From the NCBI GenBank assembly GCA_044227095.1, contig JBGAFV010000001.1, positions 2,852,001 to 2,916,000 on the forward strand: a stretch of DNA of 64,000 nucleotides, written 5' to 3'. The DNA is from JACMLD01 sp044227095. Its GTDB lineage: Bacteria > Bacteroidota > Bacteroidia > Chitinophagales > Chitinophagaceae. Position 1 is the first letter of the stretch, and every line of letters begins with the position of its first letter. Position numbers and translations under genes: made by a program. The notes beneath the pieces are model-generated. The model had not been told where the DNA came from. It did not search any database and was given only the letters and a program-made list of their open reading frames with translations. Shown one piece after another: positions 34,375 to 43,515 of the stretch.

Positions 34375-37166
34375 AGCGAAGGCTAACAATTGTATTGTCT
34401 ATATTAATTTTATTGCTTTGTTGCAATTGTACTTTTGCACAAAAGGATAGCGCCGCATTAATTACTATTTCTGTAAAGGGGGTATCTGTAGAAAAATTTG
34501 CAGCAGAGATAGAGAAACAATGTAAAGTGCGTTTCTATTTTGATACTGCACGCCTCGATAGTGTCTTTATTACCGTAACTGCTAATAACCAGTCTCTAAA
34601 AAATGTGCTTGATACGGCATTTGCCAATACAGGGGCTTTTTATACAGCAGACAATGCCAATCATATTTTTGTTACAAAAGAATACGCCTTAAAGCTGGCA
34701 TTGCCCGATGGGTTTTTTAAACAGGGCAGGCCCGATGCAAATAAATATGTTGCACAATCAGCAACGGGTGCCGCAACTGATTTGGATGAATTTGATGAAC
34801 GGAAACCTGCCGTAAAAGCAACGCTGGAAAACAAGTTGTATGAAATAGGTGATAAACTAATAACCAACACGCCGCATATTATTGCAATGGCGGGTTATAT
34901 ACGCGATGCAAAAACAGGTGAGCCTGTTGTTGGGGCTTCTATTTATACAGATAATCCGCGGGTTGGCACAACAACTGATCAGTATGGTTATTATTCTCTT
35001 TCATTGCCAAAAGGAAGGCATATAGTAAACATACAGAGCATTGGCATGCGTGATACAAGGCGCCAGGTTATCTTGTACAGCGATGGCAAAATGAATATTG
35101 ACATGCAGGGCACCGTTATGACGCTGAAGCGGGTCATTATCTCTGCACAAAAACTGAGCAATGTAAAAGGCACGCAAATGGGCCTTCAAAAAATAGACAT
35201 CAAAACCATTAAACAAGTGCCTGTTGTTTTTGGTGAAGCCGATGTGCTGAGGGTAGTAACAACATTGCCGGGTGTAAAAACAGTAGGGGAGGCAAGTACA
35301 GGGTTAAATGTAAGGGGAGGTTCTGCAGATCAAAACCTGATTTTGTTTAATGATGCTACCATTTATAACCCAGCGCATTTCTTTGGAATGTTCTCTGCGT
35401 TTAACCCGGAAGTGGTGAAAGATGTAGAACTTTATAAAAGCAGTATCCCTGCCCGTTATGGCGGACGTTTATCTTCTGTACTTAATATCAATAGCAGGGA
35501 AGGCAACAAGAAAAATCTAACTGGTACAGCAGGCATCGGTTTGCTTACCAGCCGGCTTGATGTAGAAGGTCCGCTTATTAAAGACAAATCTTCATTTATT
35601 CTTGGTGGCCGTACAACTTATGCAAACTGGTTATTGAACGCATTGCCCGATCAATACAAAAAAAGCAAGGCTTCTTTTTATGATGTAAACCTTAACGTTA
35701 GCCACGAGTTCAACAAAAAGAATACGTTGTTTCTTACTGGTTACCTTAGCAGGGATGGGTTTAATTTAAATAGCGATACGGCGTATAAATACGGCAATAA
35801 AAATATATCGCTGAAATGGAAACATGTTTTTAGCAATAAGTTGAACAGTCAGCTTACAACTGGGTATGACCGTTATGATTACAGCATTTCCAGTGAGAAA
35901 CTGCCGCTAAATGCTTACAAACTTAGTTTTGATATTAACCAGCTTTATATGAAGCTGCATTTTAATTATTACCTCAGCAGCAAGCATACTTTAGATTTCG
36001 GTCTCAATTCAATCTATTACAAGCTGCACCCGGGTATGTACCAGCCTTTGGGAAAATCATCGTTGGTAAAACCAGATACTATAGCAGCTGAACAGGCATT
36101 GGAAAGCGCATTGTATTTAAGCGAGCATTATAACATCAGTCCTTCATTGTCTCTTGATGCCGGTATTCGTTACTCACTATACAATTACCTCGGTCCGCAA
36201 AACGTAAACAATTATCCGGAAAACCTGCCAAAAACGGAAGGCAACCTGCTTTCAACTACAGCATATGGCAAAGGCGATTTTATAAAAACATATGGCGGAC
36301 CTGAATACCGTGTATCGTTACGATATTCATTTACCGATAGCTTTTCAATAAAAGCGGGTTACAATTCACAACGTCAATACATCCATTCACTTTCCAACAC
36401 TACGGCAATGGCGCCTACAGATATATGGAAGCTTAGCGATCCCAACATCAAACCACAATGGGGCGACCAGTTTTCATTGGGCGTTTACAAAAACCTGAAA
36501 TCAAACACCATTGAAACATCTATTGAAGTGTATTATAAGCGAATGGACAATTATCTCGATTATAAAAGTGGTGCATCCCTTGTAATGAACCATCATATAG
36601 AGACAGATGTAATTGGCACAAAAGGAAAAGCTTATGGTGTGGAGTTTCTTGTAAAAAAACTTACTGGCAAACTAAATGGATGGGTTAGTTATACATGGTC
36701 CAGGGTGCTGTTAAAAATGGATGATCCCAATGCAGGCGAAAAAATTAACAATGGAATGTATTATCCTGCCAATTATGATAAGCCGCACGATTTTACAGTT
36801 ATTGGCAACTACAGGGTTAGTCACAGGGTTAGTTTTTCACTCAATGCAACATACAGTACCGGGCGGCCGATTACACTTCCTATAGGATTGTTTTACTATG
36901 CAGGCAGTGCACGTACTTTATATGCAGACAGAAACGCTTATCGTATCCCTGATTATTTCCGTGCAGATTTTGCAATGAATATTGATGGCAATCATAAAGT
37001 GCATCAGCGAACACACAATTCGTGGACAGTTGGCGTATATAATATAACAGGAAGAAAAAATCCTTATTCAGTGTATTATGTTTCAGAAAATGGTGTTGTT
37101 AACGGATATAAGTTGTCAATTTTTGGAAGTGCTATACCTTATGTAAACTATAATATCAGATTTTAA
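34371..37166 (+). CDS. TonB-dependent receptor with N-terminal STN domain
   Basis: A 931-residue outer-membrane receptor. Signal peptide 1-24, STN (secretin/TonB short N-terminal) domain about 30-100 (ITISVKGVSVEKFAAEIEKQCK), a carboxypeptidase-regulatory-like domain about 170-245 (AGYIRDAKTGEPVVGASIY), plug about 282-380 (GEADVLRVVTTLPGVKTVGEASTGLNVRGGSADQNLILFNDATIYN), and the barrel ending in Phe (YVNYNIRF). An STN domain usually receives a signal from FecR-type anti-sigma factors, but no FecR or ECF sigma gene is here, so the domain may instead contact the neighbouring secreted protein. Translation is coupled to the preceding gene. The next gene starts 9 bp after the stop. Confidence 0.93.
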   Translation: MKRRLTIVLSILILLLCCNCTFAQKDSAALITISVKGVSVEKFAAEIEKQCKVRFYFDTARLDSVFITVTANNQSLKNVLDTAFANTGAFYTADNANHIFVTKEYALKLALPDGFFKQGRPDANKYVAQSATGAATDLDEFDERKPAVKATLENKLYEIGDKLITNTPHIIAMAGYIRDAKTGEPVVGASIYTDNPRVGTTTDQYGYYSLSLPKGRHIVNIQSIGMRDTRRQVILYSDGKMNIDMQGTVMTLKRVIISAQKLSNVKGTQMGLQKIDIKTIKQVPVVFGEADVLRVVTTLPGVKTVGEASTGLNVRGGSADQNLILFNDATIYNPAHFFGMFSAFNPEVVKDVELYKSSIPARYGGRLSSVLNINSREGNKKNLTGTAGIGLLTSRLDVEGPLIKDKSSFILGGRTTYANWLLNALPDQYKKSKASFYDVNLNVSHEFNKKNTLFLTGYLSRDGFNLNSDTAYKYGNKNISLKWKHVFSNKLNSQLTTGYDRYDYSISSEKLPLNAYKLSFDINQLYMKLHFNYYLSSKHTLDFGLNSIYYKLHPGMYQPLGKSSLVKPDTIAAEQALESALYLSEHYNISPSLSLDAGIRYSLYNYLGPQNVNNYPENLPKTEGNLLSTTAYGKGDFIKTYGGPEYRVSLRYSFTDSFSIKAGYNSQRQYIHSLSNTTAMAPTDIWKLSDPNIKPQWGDQFSLGVYKNLKSNTIETSIEVYYKRMDNYLDYKSGASLVMNHHIETDVIGTKGKAYGVEFLVKKLTGKLNGWVSYTWSRVLLKMDDPNAGEKINNGMYYPANYDKPHDFTVIGNYRVSHRVSFSLNATYSTGRPITLPIGLFYYAGSARTLYADRNAYRIPDYFRADFAMNIDGNHKVHQRTHNSWTVGVYNITGRKNPYSVYYVSENGVVNGYKLSIFGSAIPYVNYNIRF

Positions 37167-37175
37167 TTCAGCAAC

Positions 37176-38327
37176 ATGAAGCAGTTATTGTATGGTATAT
37201 TGATTTTGCTGGTAGCCGGTTGCAAGGAGAAATATACTTCACCCGCACAGTCGCCTAAAACAGGTTACCTGGTAGTAGAAGGCGTTGTAAACAGCGGCCC
37301 CGGTACAACAAACATCAGGCTAAGCCGCACAACAAAATTGGATACTAATGCAATTGTTTATGAGAAAGGTGCTATTGTACAGGTGCAGGGGGAAGACAAT
37401 AGTGTGTATACGCTTTCAGATCAGGGACAGGGGCAGTATACAATTGGCAACATAAACCTGAATAGCAATACAAAATACCGCTTAAGCATACGTGTAAGCA
37501 GCGGCAAACAATATTTATCGGATTATGTAACTGTAAAAAATAACCCCCCTATTGACAGCATTAGTTGGAAAAGGGAAAACGATAACGGTGTGCAGATGTA
37601 CATCAATACACATGATCCTCAAAACAACACATTGTATTACCAGTGGGCGTACGATGAAACCTGGCAGATTCGTTCCATGTATACGTCAACGTTAAAATAT
37701 AAATTCGTACCACCAACCAATTACTCTGTTGTTTACAAGGATTCTACCACATTTTCTTACGATCCTACAATTATTAATTGCTGGCAGTTTAATTCATCTA
37801 CATCATTGTTGCTAGGTTCTACTGTCAAGTTAACCAGTGATGTTGTGTACCTGCCCATTGCTTTTATACCCCGTGCTTCTATTAAGATTAGCGTGGTGTA
37901 CAGCATCAATGTAAAACAATATGCGTGGACAAAAGAAGGCTATGCATTTCTTGAAAAAATGAAAAAGAACACAGAGTCTACAGGTTCTATTTTTGATGCA
38001 CAGCCATCGGAGCTTAAAGGAAATTTTCATAGTGTTTCAGATCCTAATGAAATAGTGGTAGGGTTTTTTAATATTTGCCCTATACAGGAAAAAAGAATTT
38101 TTATATACCCTGCTGATGTTTCGCCATGGGGTTACGATGCCGGTTGCTACGAAATTGAAGTAGAAAATATATCGGACTCCATTCAAAAAAAATCATTTAG
38201 CCTATATCCTACGGTAGTAGGGAAAGTTTCGCCGTTTGGCAGTATTGCTACTTTTTATGCGGCACCACCCGAGTGTGTGGATTGTACATTGAAGGGTACC
38301 AATAAGAAGCCATCGTATATGCCATGA
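37176..38327 (+). CDS. DUF4249 domain lipoprotein
   Basis: A 383-residue lipoprotein with lipobox LVAGC (Cys16). The mature chain matches the DUF4249 pattern: LVVEGVVNSGPGTTNIRLSRTTKLDTNAIVYEKGAIVQVQG, GQYTIGNINLNSNTKYRLSIRVSSGKQYLSDYVTVKNNPPIDSISW, and a Cys-rich end AAPPECVDCTLKGTNKKPSYMP. The family is all-beta, Bacteroidota-restricted and usually encoded directly after a TonB-dependent receptor, as here (9 bp). It would be anchored to the outer membrane and may act as a lid or accessory ligand-binding partner, analogous to SusD, but this is not established. Confidence 0.9.
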   Translation: MKQLLYGILILLVAGCKEKYTSPAQSPKTGYLVVEGVVNSGPGTTNIRLSRTTKLDTNAIVYEKGAIVQVQGEDNSVYTLSDQGQGQYTIGNINLNSNTKYRLSIRVSSGKQYLSDYVTVKNNPPIDSISWKRENDNGVQMYINTHDPQNNTLYYQWAYDETWQIRSMYTSTLKYKFVPPTNYSVVYKDSTTFSYDPTIINCWQFNSSTSLLLGSTVKLTSDVVYLPIAFIPRASIKISVVYSINVKQYAWTKEGYAFLEKMKKNTESTGSIFDAQPSELKGNFHSVSDPNEIVVGFFNICPIQEKRIFIYPADVSPWGYDAGCYEIEVENISDSIQKKSFSLYPTVVGKVSPFGSIATFYAAPPECVDCTLKGTNKKPSYMP

Positions 38328-38337
38328 TAATTTTATA

Positions 38338-40761
38338 ATGAAAAGATATTTAACAATACAATTTTTAAAATTTTTCTGCTGTGCCGTAGCGGCACTTATT
38401 TCTATAAGTTCATGTGTGTTTGCGCAGGAAACATTGGTAAAAGATCAGTTTAATGCATATAACCAGAAAGTGCTGCAGGAAAAACTCTACGTGCACACAG
38501 ATAAAAATGCATACCTGGCAGGTGAAATTTGCTGGTTTAAAATATATAATACTGATGCTTTTTTTAATAAACCGCTTGGCCTTAGCAAAGTAGCATATGT
38601 AGAAGTGCTTGATAAAAATAACAAACCTGTTTTACAGTCTAAAGTGGGTATGAACACTGGCGATGGTAATGGTTCTTTGCAATTTCCCATATCACTTGCT
38701 TCAGGCAGGTACAAGCTGCGGGCATACACCAACTGGATGAAAAATTTCAGTGCGGTTTATTTTTTTGAAAAACAGATCACTGTTATCAACGCAAGAAAAA
38801 TATACGCAAATACAGACGTACAGGTAAAGAACAGATATGATGTTCAGTTTTTTCCCGAAGGTGGTAACCTTGTTAATGGCTTGCAGAGCAAAATTGCATT
38901 TAAAGTAACCGATCAAAATGGCAAAGGCATAGCATGCAAAGGTGTTGTTATAGATAATAAGGCAGATACTGTAGCAAAATACACGACCCTGAAATTTGGC
39001 ATGGGAAGTTTTATGTTTAAACCTGCAGAAGGCAAAACGTATAAGGCCATCACAATAATATCAGACAGTGTTCATATACTGCAGGATTTGCCGGTTGCGT
39101 TTGGCAAGGGTTATGTTATGCACGTTGATGATATTGTAAACAGGCAGGTTAAAATATCTGTACAATCTGCAGATGATAAAAGTACAGATCCTGTTTTTCT
39201 TTTTGCGCATACACGCGGGTCTGTAAAAGCTGTGCTTAGTTATACGCTACACGATGGCTATACAGAATTTTTGGTGGATACAGCAAAGCTTGGTGATGGC
39301 ATTACTCATTTTACCATTTTCGATGCAGCACGCCGCCCGGTAGCAGAACGTTTATTCTTTAAACAACCTTCGCATCAATTTACAATAACAGCCGCAACAA
39401 CTAAAGTTGAATATGATCTAAGGCAGAAAATAAACATCAGTATTAATACCGCAGATAAAACAGGTAAGCCTCTTCCGGCAAATATGTCAATGGCTGTTTA
39501 TCGCATAGATTCATTAACACTGCAAGATGAAATGGATATCAGTAATTATCTCTGGTTAAGTTCAGATTTGGCAGGTAATATTGAGTCTCCGGGTTATTAT
39601 TTTAATAATCCTTCTTCTGAAACCACAGAAGCTTTAAATAATCTTTTGCTAACCCAGGGATGGAGACGTTTTCGCTGGGAAGATATTCTTCAGAACAAAC
39701 AACCTGCTTTTAAATTTATTCCGGAATATAAAGCACATATTATACAGGGAAGAGTAACCAATAGTTTAACAGGCAAGCCTGAAAAAAATGCAGAATGTTT
39801 TTTATCTGTAGCGGGAACACGCACACAGTTTAAGGGCGACCTTAGTGATGATAGCGGTTTTGTAAAATTTGAGATGGCCAATTTTTATGGCAACAATGAA
39901 ATTATTATTCAGCCTTCTCAACTGGATAGTTCAAAACATATAGAAGTACTAAATCCGTACGCAGACAATTTTTCAAGTACACCACTTCAGGCATTTGCGT
40001 TGCCAGAAAGAAATCCTTCTACATTATACAGTCAGAATGTTGCTGTGCAGGTACAAAATAATTACCGGGGCGATAAATTGCAACTGCAGTCACTTCCTAC
40101 AGTTGATACCTTTCCGTTTTATATTAAACCAGATGCTTCTTATAAACTTGATGATTATGTTCGGTTTACCACCATTGAAGAAGTTTTGCGTGAGTATGTG
40201 CCGGATGTAAATGTTAGAAGAAAAGATGGTAAATATTATTTTCCGGTGTTTGATAATGTACGAAAAGAATTTTTTACTGTTGATCCATTGGTTTTGCTGG
40301 ATGGTGTTCCTGTGTTCGATAATAATAAATTGATGGCTTACGATCCGCTTAAAATAAAAAGGCTTGAAGTAGTGGCGCGGATGTATTTCTATGGCAAAAT
40401 GTATTTTGGCGGCATTGTTAATTTCATCACCTATAAAGGAGATCTTACCGGTTTTGAACTTGACCCGCATACAACAGTTATGGATTATGAAACCCTGCAA
40501 ATGCAAAGAGAATTTTTCTCTCCTGTATATGAAACAGAAGATCAGTTTGCCGCAAGGCTTCCAGATTTCAGAACATTGCTATACTGGTCTCCTTCTGTAA
40601 ATACAAACAATAATGGACAGCAGCAGGTTGAGTTTTATACTTCAGATTTGCCAGGGCATTTCGCAGCAGTTTTACAAGGCATAACAGCAGACGGGCAAAC
40701 TGGTGCCGGCACTATCTTTTTTGATGTTAAAGAAAATTATTCGCTGCAAGTGAAGAAGTAA
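38338..40761 (+). CDS. MG2-like/TonB-plug-like secreted protein
   Basis: An 807-residue protein with signal peptide (1-29, ending SCVFAQ). Residues about 45-150 resemble the MG2 domain of alpha-2-macroglobulins (EKLYVHTDKNAYLAGEICWFKIYNTDAF ... GRYKLRAYTNWM). About 470-500 is carboxypeptidase-regulatory-like (IIQGRVTNSLTGKPEKNAECFL). The C-terminal region near 640-700 reads PLVLLDGVPVFDNNKLMAYDPLKIKRLEVVARMYFYGKMYFGGIVNFITYKG, strikingly like a TonB receptor plug but without any barrel after it. It starts 10 bp after the lipoprotein gene and closes the operon. It may clamp or deliver a peptide/protein ligand to the receptor; the function is unknown. Confidence 0.85.
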   Translation: MKRYLTIQFLKFFCCAVAALISISSCVFAQETLVKDQFNAYNQKVLQEKLYVHTDKNAYLAGEICWFKIYNTDAFFNKPLGLSKVAYVEVLDKNNKPVLQSKVGMNTGDGNGSLQFPISLASGRYKLRAYTNWMKNFSAVYFFEKQITVINARKIYANTDVQVKNRYDVQFFPEGGNLVNGLQSKIAFKVTDQNGKGIACKGVVIDNKADTVAKYTTLKFGMGSFMFKPAEGKTYKAITIISDSVHILQDLPVAFGKGYVMHVDDIVNRQVKISVQSADDKSTDPVFLFAHTRGSVKAVLSYTLHDGYTEFLVDTAKLGDGITHFTIFDAARRPVAERLFFKQPSHQFTITAATTKVEYDLRQKINISINTADKTGKPLPANMSMAVYRIDSLTLQDEMDISNYLWLSSDLAGNIESPGYYFNNPSSETTEALNNLLLTQGWRRFRWEDILQNKQPAFKFIPEYKAHIIQGRVTNSLTGKPEKNAECFLSVAGTRTQFKGDLSDDSGFVKFEMANFYGNNEIIIQPSQLDSSKHIEVLNPYADNFSSTPLQAFALPERNPSTLYSQNVAVQVQNNYRGDKLQLQSLPTVDTFPFYIKPDASYKLDDYVRFTTIEEVLREYVPDVNVRRKDGKYYFPVFDNVRKEFFTVDPLVLLDGVPVFDNNKLMAYDPLKIKRLEVVARMYFYGKMYFGGIVNFITYKGDLTGFELDPHTTVMDYETLQMQREFFSPVYETEDQFAARLPDFRTLLYWSPSVNTNNNGQQQVEFYTSDLPGHFAAVLQGITADGQTGAGTIFFDVKENYSLQVKK

Positions 40762-41127
40762 TTGGAGAAAGCTACAAGTTGTAAGCTACAAGCGGCAAGC
40801 TTAGTAGTTTCGAAAAAACACCCCGTGTATCGCCTTAAGTGAAGAAGAGCTACAAGCTGTTAGCTATTAGCTACAAGCTAGCAGTCTCGAAAAAACACCC
40901 GTGTATTGCCTCAATAGTTATCGTCGATAAACATCCCCGTGTTTCTCTGTGTTATCCTTGTCTCCGTGGTTAAAAGAAAAGCTACAAGCTATTAGCTTCA
41001 AGCTTTGGTGGTTTCTAAGAATGTCGATAAGTGTCTTTATTAATTCCTGTGTTTCTCTGTGTTATCCGTGTCTCTGTGGCTACCAAATAATTTTGTTTAT
41101 ATTCATACCTGAAACGACCACACGAGT
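40762..41127. repeat. Non-coding composite repeat, right copy set (inverted relative to left)
   Basis: The 366-bp gap holds three minus-oriented, partly decayed copies of the element described at 30201: about 40768-40838, 40841-40971 (best copy, close to the left copy 30201-30330) and 40979-41085. Each has a part with AGCTACAAGCT-type inverted words and a part with CCGTGTTTCTCTGTGTTATCC. No gene is visible. The promoter of the GH127 gene probably lies in the last 40 bases. Confidence 0.85.
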
Positions 41128-43503
41128 ATGAGAAAATATTATTTGCTTTTCATTCTAACTTCATTCTTCTGTTCAACTTTATTCTGCCAGAGTTATGTAG
41201 CAGAGCTGAACAATTCCAAAATAAAAGTGCAGCCTGTAGTTCCGGTTAAAGCGTATGCATTTAATTTAAGTGATGTTACTATAACCGGTGGCCCTTTTAA
41301 AAAGGCAATGGATCTTGATGCTGTGTATTTGCTGGAAATAGATCCTAATCGGTTATTGCACCGTTTTCATCAATATGCAGGTTTGCCTGTAAAAGGAGAA
41401 ATTTATGGTGGCTGGGAAGAAGAAACCATATCGGGCCATACGCTTGGACATTATCTTTCTGCATGTGCTATGATGTATGCATCTACACACGACAAACGCT
41501 TCAAAGAAAAAACTGATTATATAATTGCAGAGCTTGCACGTTGCCAGCAAGCACGTAAAACAGGCTATGTAGGGGGCGTTCCCAATGAAGATACTGTATT
41601 TGCACAAGTGGCAAGAGGGGATATACGTTCCAAAGGTTTTGATTTGAACGGTGCCTGGGTGCCCTGGTATACCATGCACAAAGTAATGGCTGGTTTGATG
41701 GACAGTTATTTGTACTGCGACAATATGCAGGCGATGGATATCCTGAATAAAATTTGCAGGTGGATAGATACTGAACTGAAAGATCTCTCTGATGCACAAT
41801 TACAAAAAATGCTGGATTGCGAACACGGTGGAATGAACGAAGCACTTGTAAATATGTATGCGGTTACAGGCAATAAAAATTACCTGCAGCTATCATATAA
41901 GTTTCATCACAAAGTTGTACTCGATTCCCTTGCCAACCAGAAAGATGTGATGCAGGGCCGGCATTCTAATACCAACATTCCCAAAATTATTGGTGCGGAA
42001 AGACGCTACCAGCTTACAGGAAGTGTAAAAGATAGCACAATAGCAGACTATTTCTGGCATACCATTGTTAACCATCATACCTATGTAAATGGGGGTAATA
42101 GCAATTATGAATATCTCGGAACAGAAGATAAACTTAATGACAGGTTAAGTGATAATACCACTGAAACCTGTAACACTTATAATATGCTGAAGCTAACCCG
42201 CCAACTTTTTGCATTTAACCCAAAATTAGAGTATGCAGATTTTTATGAACGTGCATTGTACAATCATATTCTTGCAAGCCAGGAGCCTGACAGTGGTATG
42301 ATGTGTTATTTTGTACCATTAAGAATGGGCGGAAAGAAAAATTATTCTGATAAGTTCAATTCATTCTGGTGTTGCGTTGGTTCAGGAATAGAAAATCATT
42401 CTAAATACGGAGAAGCTATTTATTACCGTAGTGCCAATGGAGGTTTGTTTGTCAATCTTTTTATTCCTTCCATGCTTAACTGGAAAGAGAAGAACATTAG
42501 CGTTACCCAAAGCACATCATTCCCGGAAAGCAGCAACAGTTCTTTTGTAATTACCACAGCAAAGCCAGTATCATTTCCATTGTATATAAGAAATCCCTGG
42601 TGGGCGGGCAGCAATGTTAGTATTACAATTAATGGAAACCCTATAAAAACAAAAAAATCAGCAAACGGGTATTTTGAAATCAACAGAACATGGAAGAATA
42701 ATGATAAAGTGGAGATAGCTTTTGATATGCACCTGTATGCTGAAAGCATGCCCGATAATAAAAACAGGATTGCATTGTTATACGGCCCGGTATTGCTTGC
42801 AGGAGATTTGGGTGCGTCAATGCCAGACCCTGTGTATGGTACGCCTGTTTTATTAACCAGCAACCATAATGTTACAGAATGGGTAAAGCCTGTTGCAAAT
42901 AAACCGCTTACTTTTAAAATGGAGGGTGTTGGCAAACCTTTCGATACAGAGTTGTCGCCTTTTTATGCTATGCATAAAGATTATTATAGTGTGTACTGGG
43001 ATTACTTTACCAATGAAGAATGGGTAACAAGAGAAGCAGCCTATAAAGAAGAAAAGGCACAACAAAAAGCTATTGAAGAAAGAACAGTAGATGTAATGCG
43101 TCTTGGAGAAATGCAACCGGAAAGGGATCATAACCTTAAAGCATCAATAAATTCTTACCCTGGCAATGCACTTACCCGCAGTGGCAGGGAAGCACGTGCA
43201 GGAGGTTTTTTTTCGTTTGATATTAATGTAAAGCCCGGCGTACCCAATATATTGCTGTGCACTTATTTTGGTGATGACAAAAACAGCACATTTGATATTT
43301 TGATTGATGATGTAAAACTTGTAACTGTACAATGGAATGGCGGTGAAACCGGAAAGTTTTACGATAAAGAATATCCAATTCCTGCAGAAATGATTAAAGA
43401 CAAAAAAAACGTAACTGTAAAAATAAGTGCAAACGCAAACAAAACTGCGGGCCGTGTTTTTGGATGCCGCATTCTTACACCTGCGTCTAATCAAAAGTTA
43501 TAA
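41128..43503 (+). CDS. Glycoside hydrolase family 127 (beta-L-arabinofuranosidase type)
   Basis: A 791-residue secreted enzyme, signal peptide about 1-20. Blocks LSDVTITGGPFKKAMDLDAVYLLEIDPNRLLHRF and GGWEEETISGHTLGHYLSACAMMYASTHD mark the (alpha/alpha)6 barrel. Glu346-Thr-Cys348 in TTETCNTYNML and Cys415-Cys416 in FWCCVGSGIENHSKYGE match the zinc/cysteine active site of Bifidobacterium HypBA1 (E338, C340, C417, C418), in which a Zn-bound Cys is the nucleophile. The C-terminal 200 residues are all-beta. HypBA1 removes L-arabinofuranose from beta-L-arabino-oligosaccharides on hydroxyproline of plant extensins. The gene stops 12 bp before the end of a convergent AraC gene, which likely regulates it. 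Other GH127 activities remain possible. Confidence 0.94.
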   Translation: MRKYYLLFILTSFFCSTLFCQSYVAELNNSKIKVQPVVPVKAYAFNLSDVTITGGPFKKAMDLDAVYLLEIDPNRLLHRFHQYAGLPVKGEIYGGWEEETISGHTLGHYLSACAMMYASTHDKRFKEKTDYIIAELARCQQARKTGYVGGVPNEDTVFAQVARGDIRSKGFDLNGAWVPWYTMHKVMAGLMDSYLYCDNMQAMDILNKICRWIDTELKDLSDAQLQKMLDCEHGGMNEALVNMYAVTGNKNYLQLSYKFHHKVVLDSLANQKDVMQGRHSNTNIPKIIGAERRYQLTGSVKDSTIADYFWHTIVNHHTYVNGGNSNYEYLGTEDKLNDRLSDNTTETCNTYNMLKLTRQLFAFNPKLEYADFYERALYNHILASQEPDSGMMCYFVPLRMGGKKNYSDKFNSFWCCVGSGIENHSKYGEAIYYRSANGGLFVNLFIPSMLNWKEKNISVTQSTSFPESSNSSFVITTAKPVSFPLYIRNPWWAGSNVSITINGNPIKTKKSANGYFEINRTWKNNDKVEIAFDMHLYAESMPDNKNRIALLYGPVLLAGDLGASMPDPVYGTPVLLTSNHNVTEWVKPVANKPLTFKMEGVGKPFDTELSPFYAMHKDYYSVYWDYFTNEEWVTREAAYKEEKAQQKAIEERTVDVMRLGEMQPERDHNLKASINSYPGNALTRSGREARAGGFFSFDINVKPGVPNILLCTYFGDDKNSTFDILIDDVKLVTVQWNGGETGKFYDKEYPIPAEMIKDKKNVTVKISANANKTAGRVFGCRILTPASNQKL

Positions 43504-43515
43504 ATACTTTTGGTT

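Noticed and set aside
40090..40506. 138-codon minus-strand frame
   Set aside because: Antisense to the MG2/plug-like gene.
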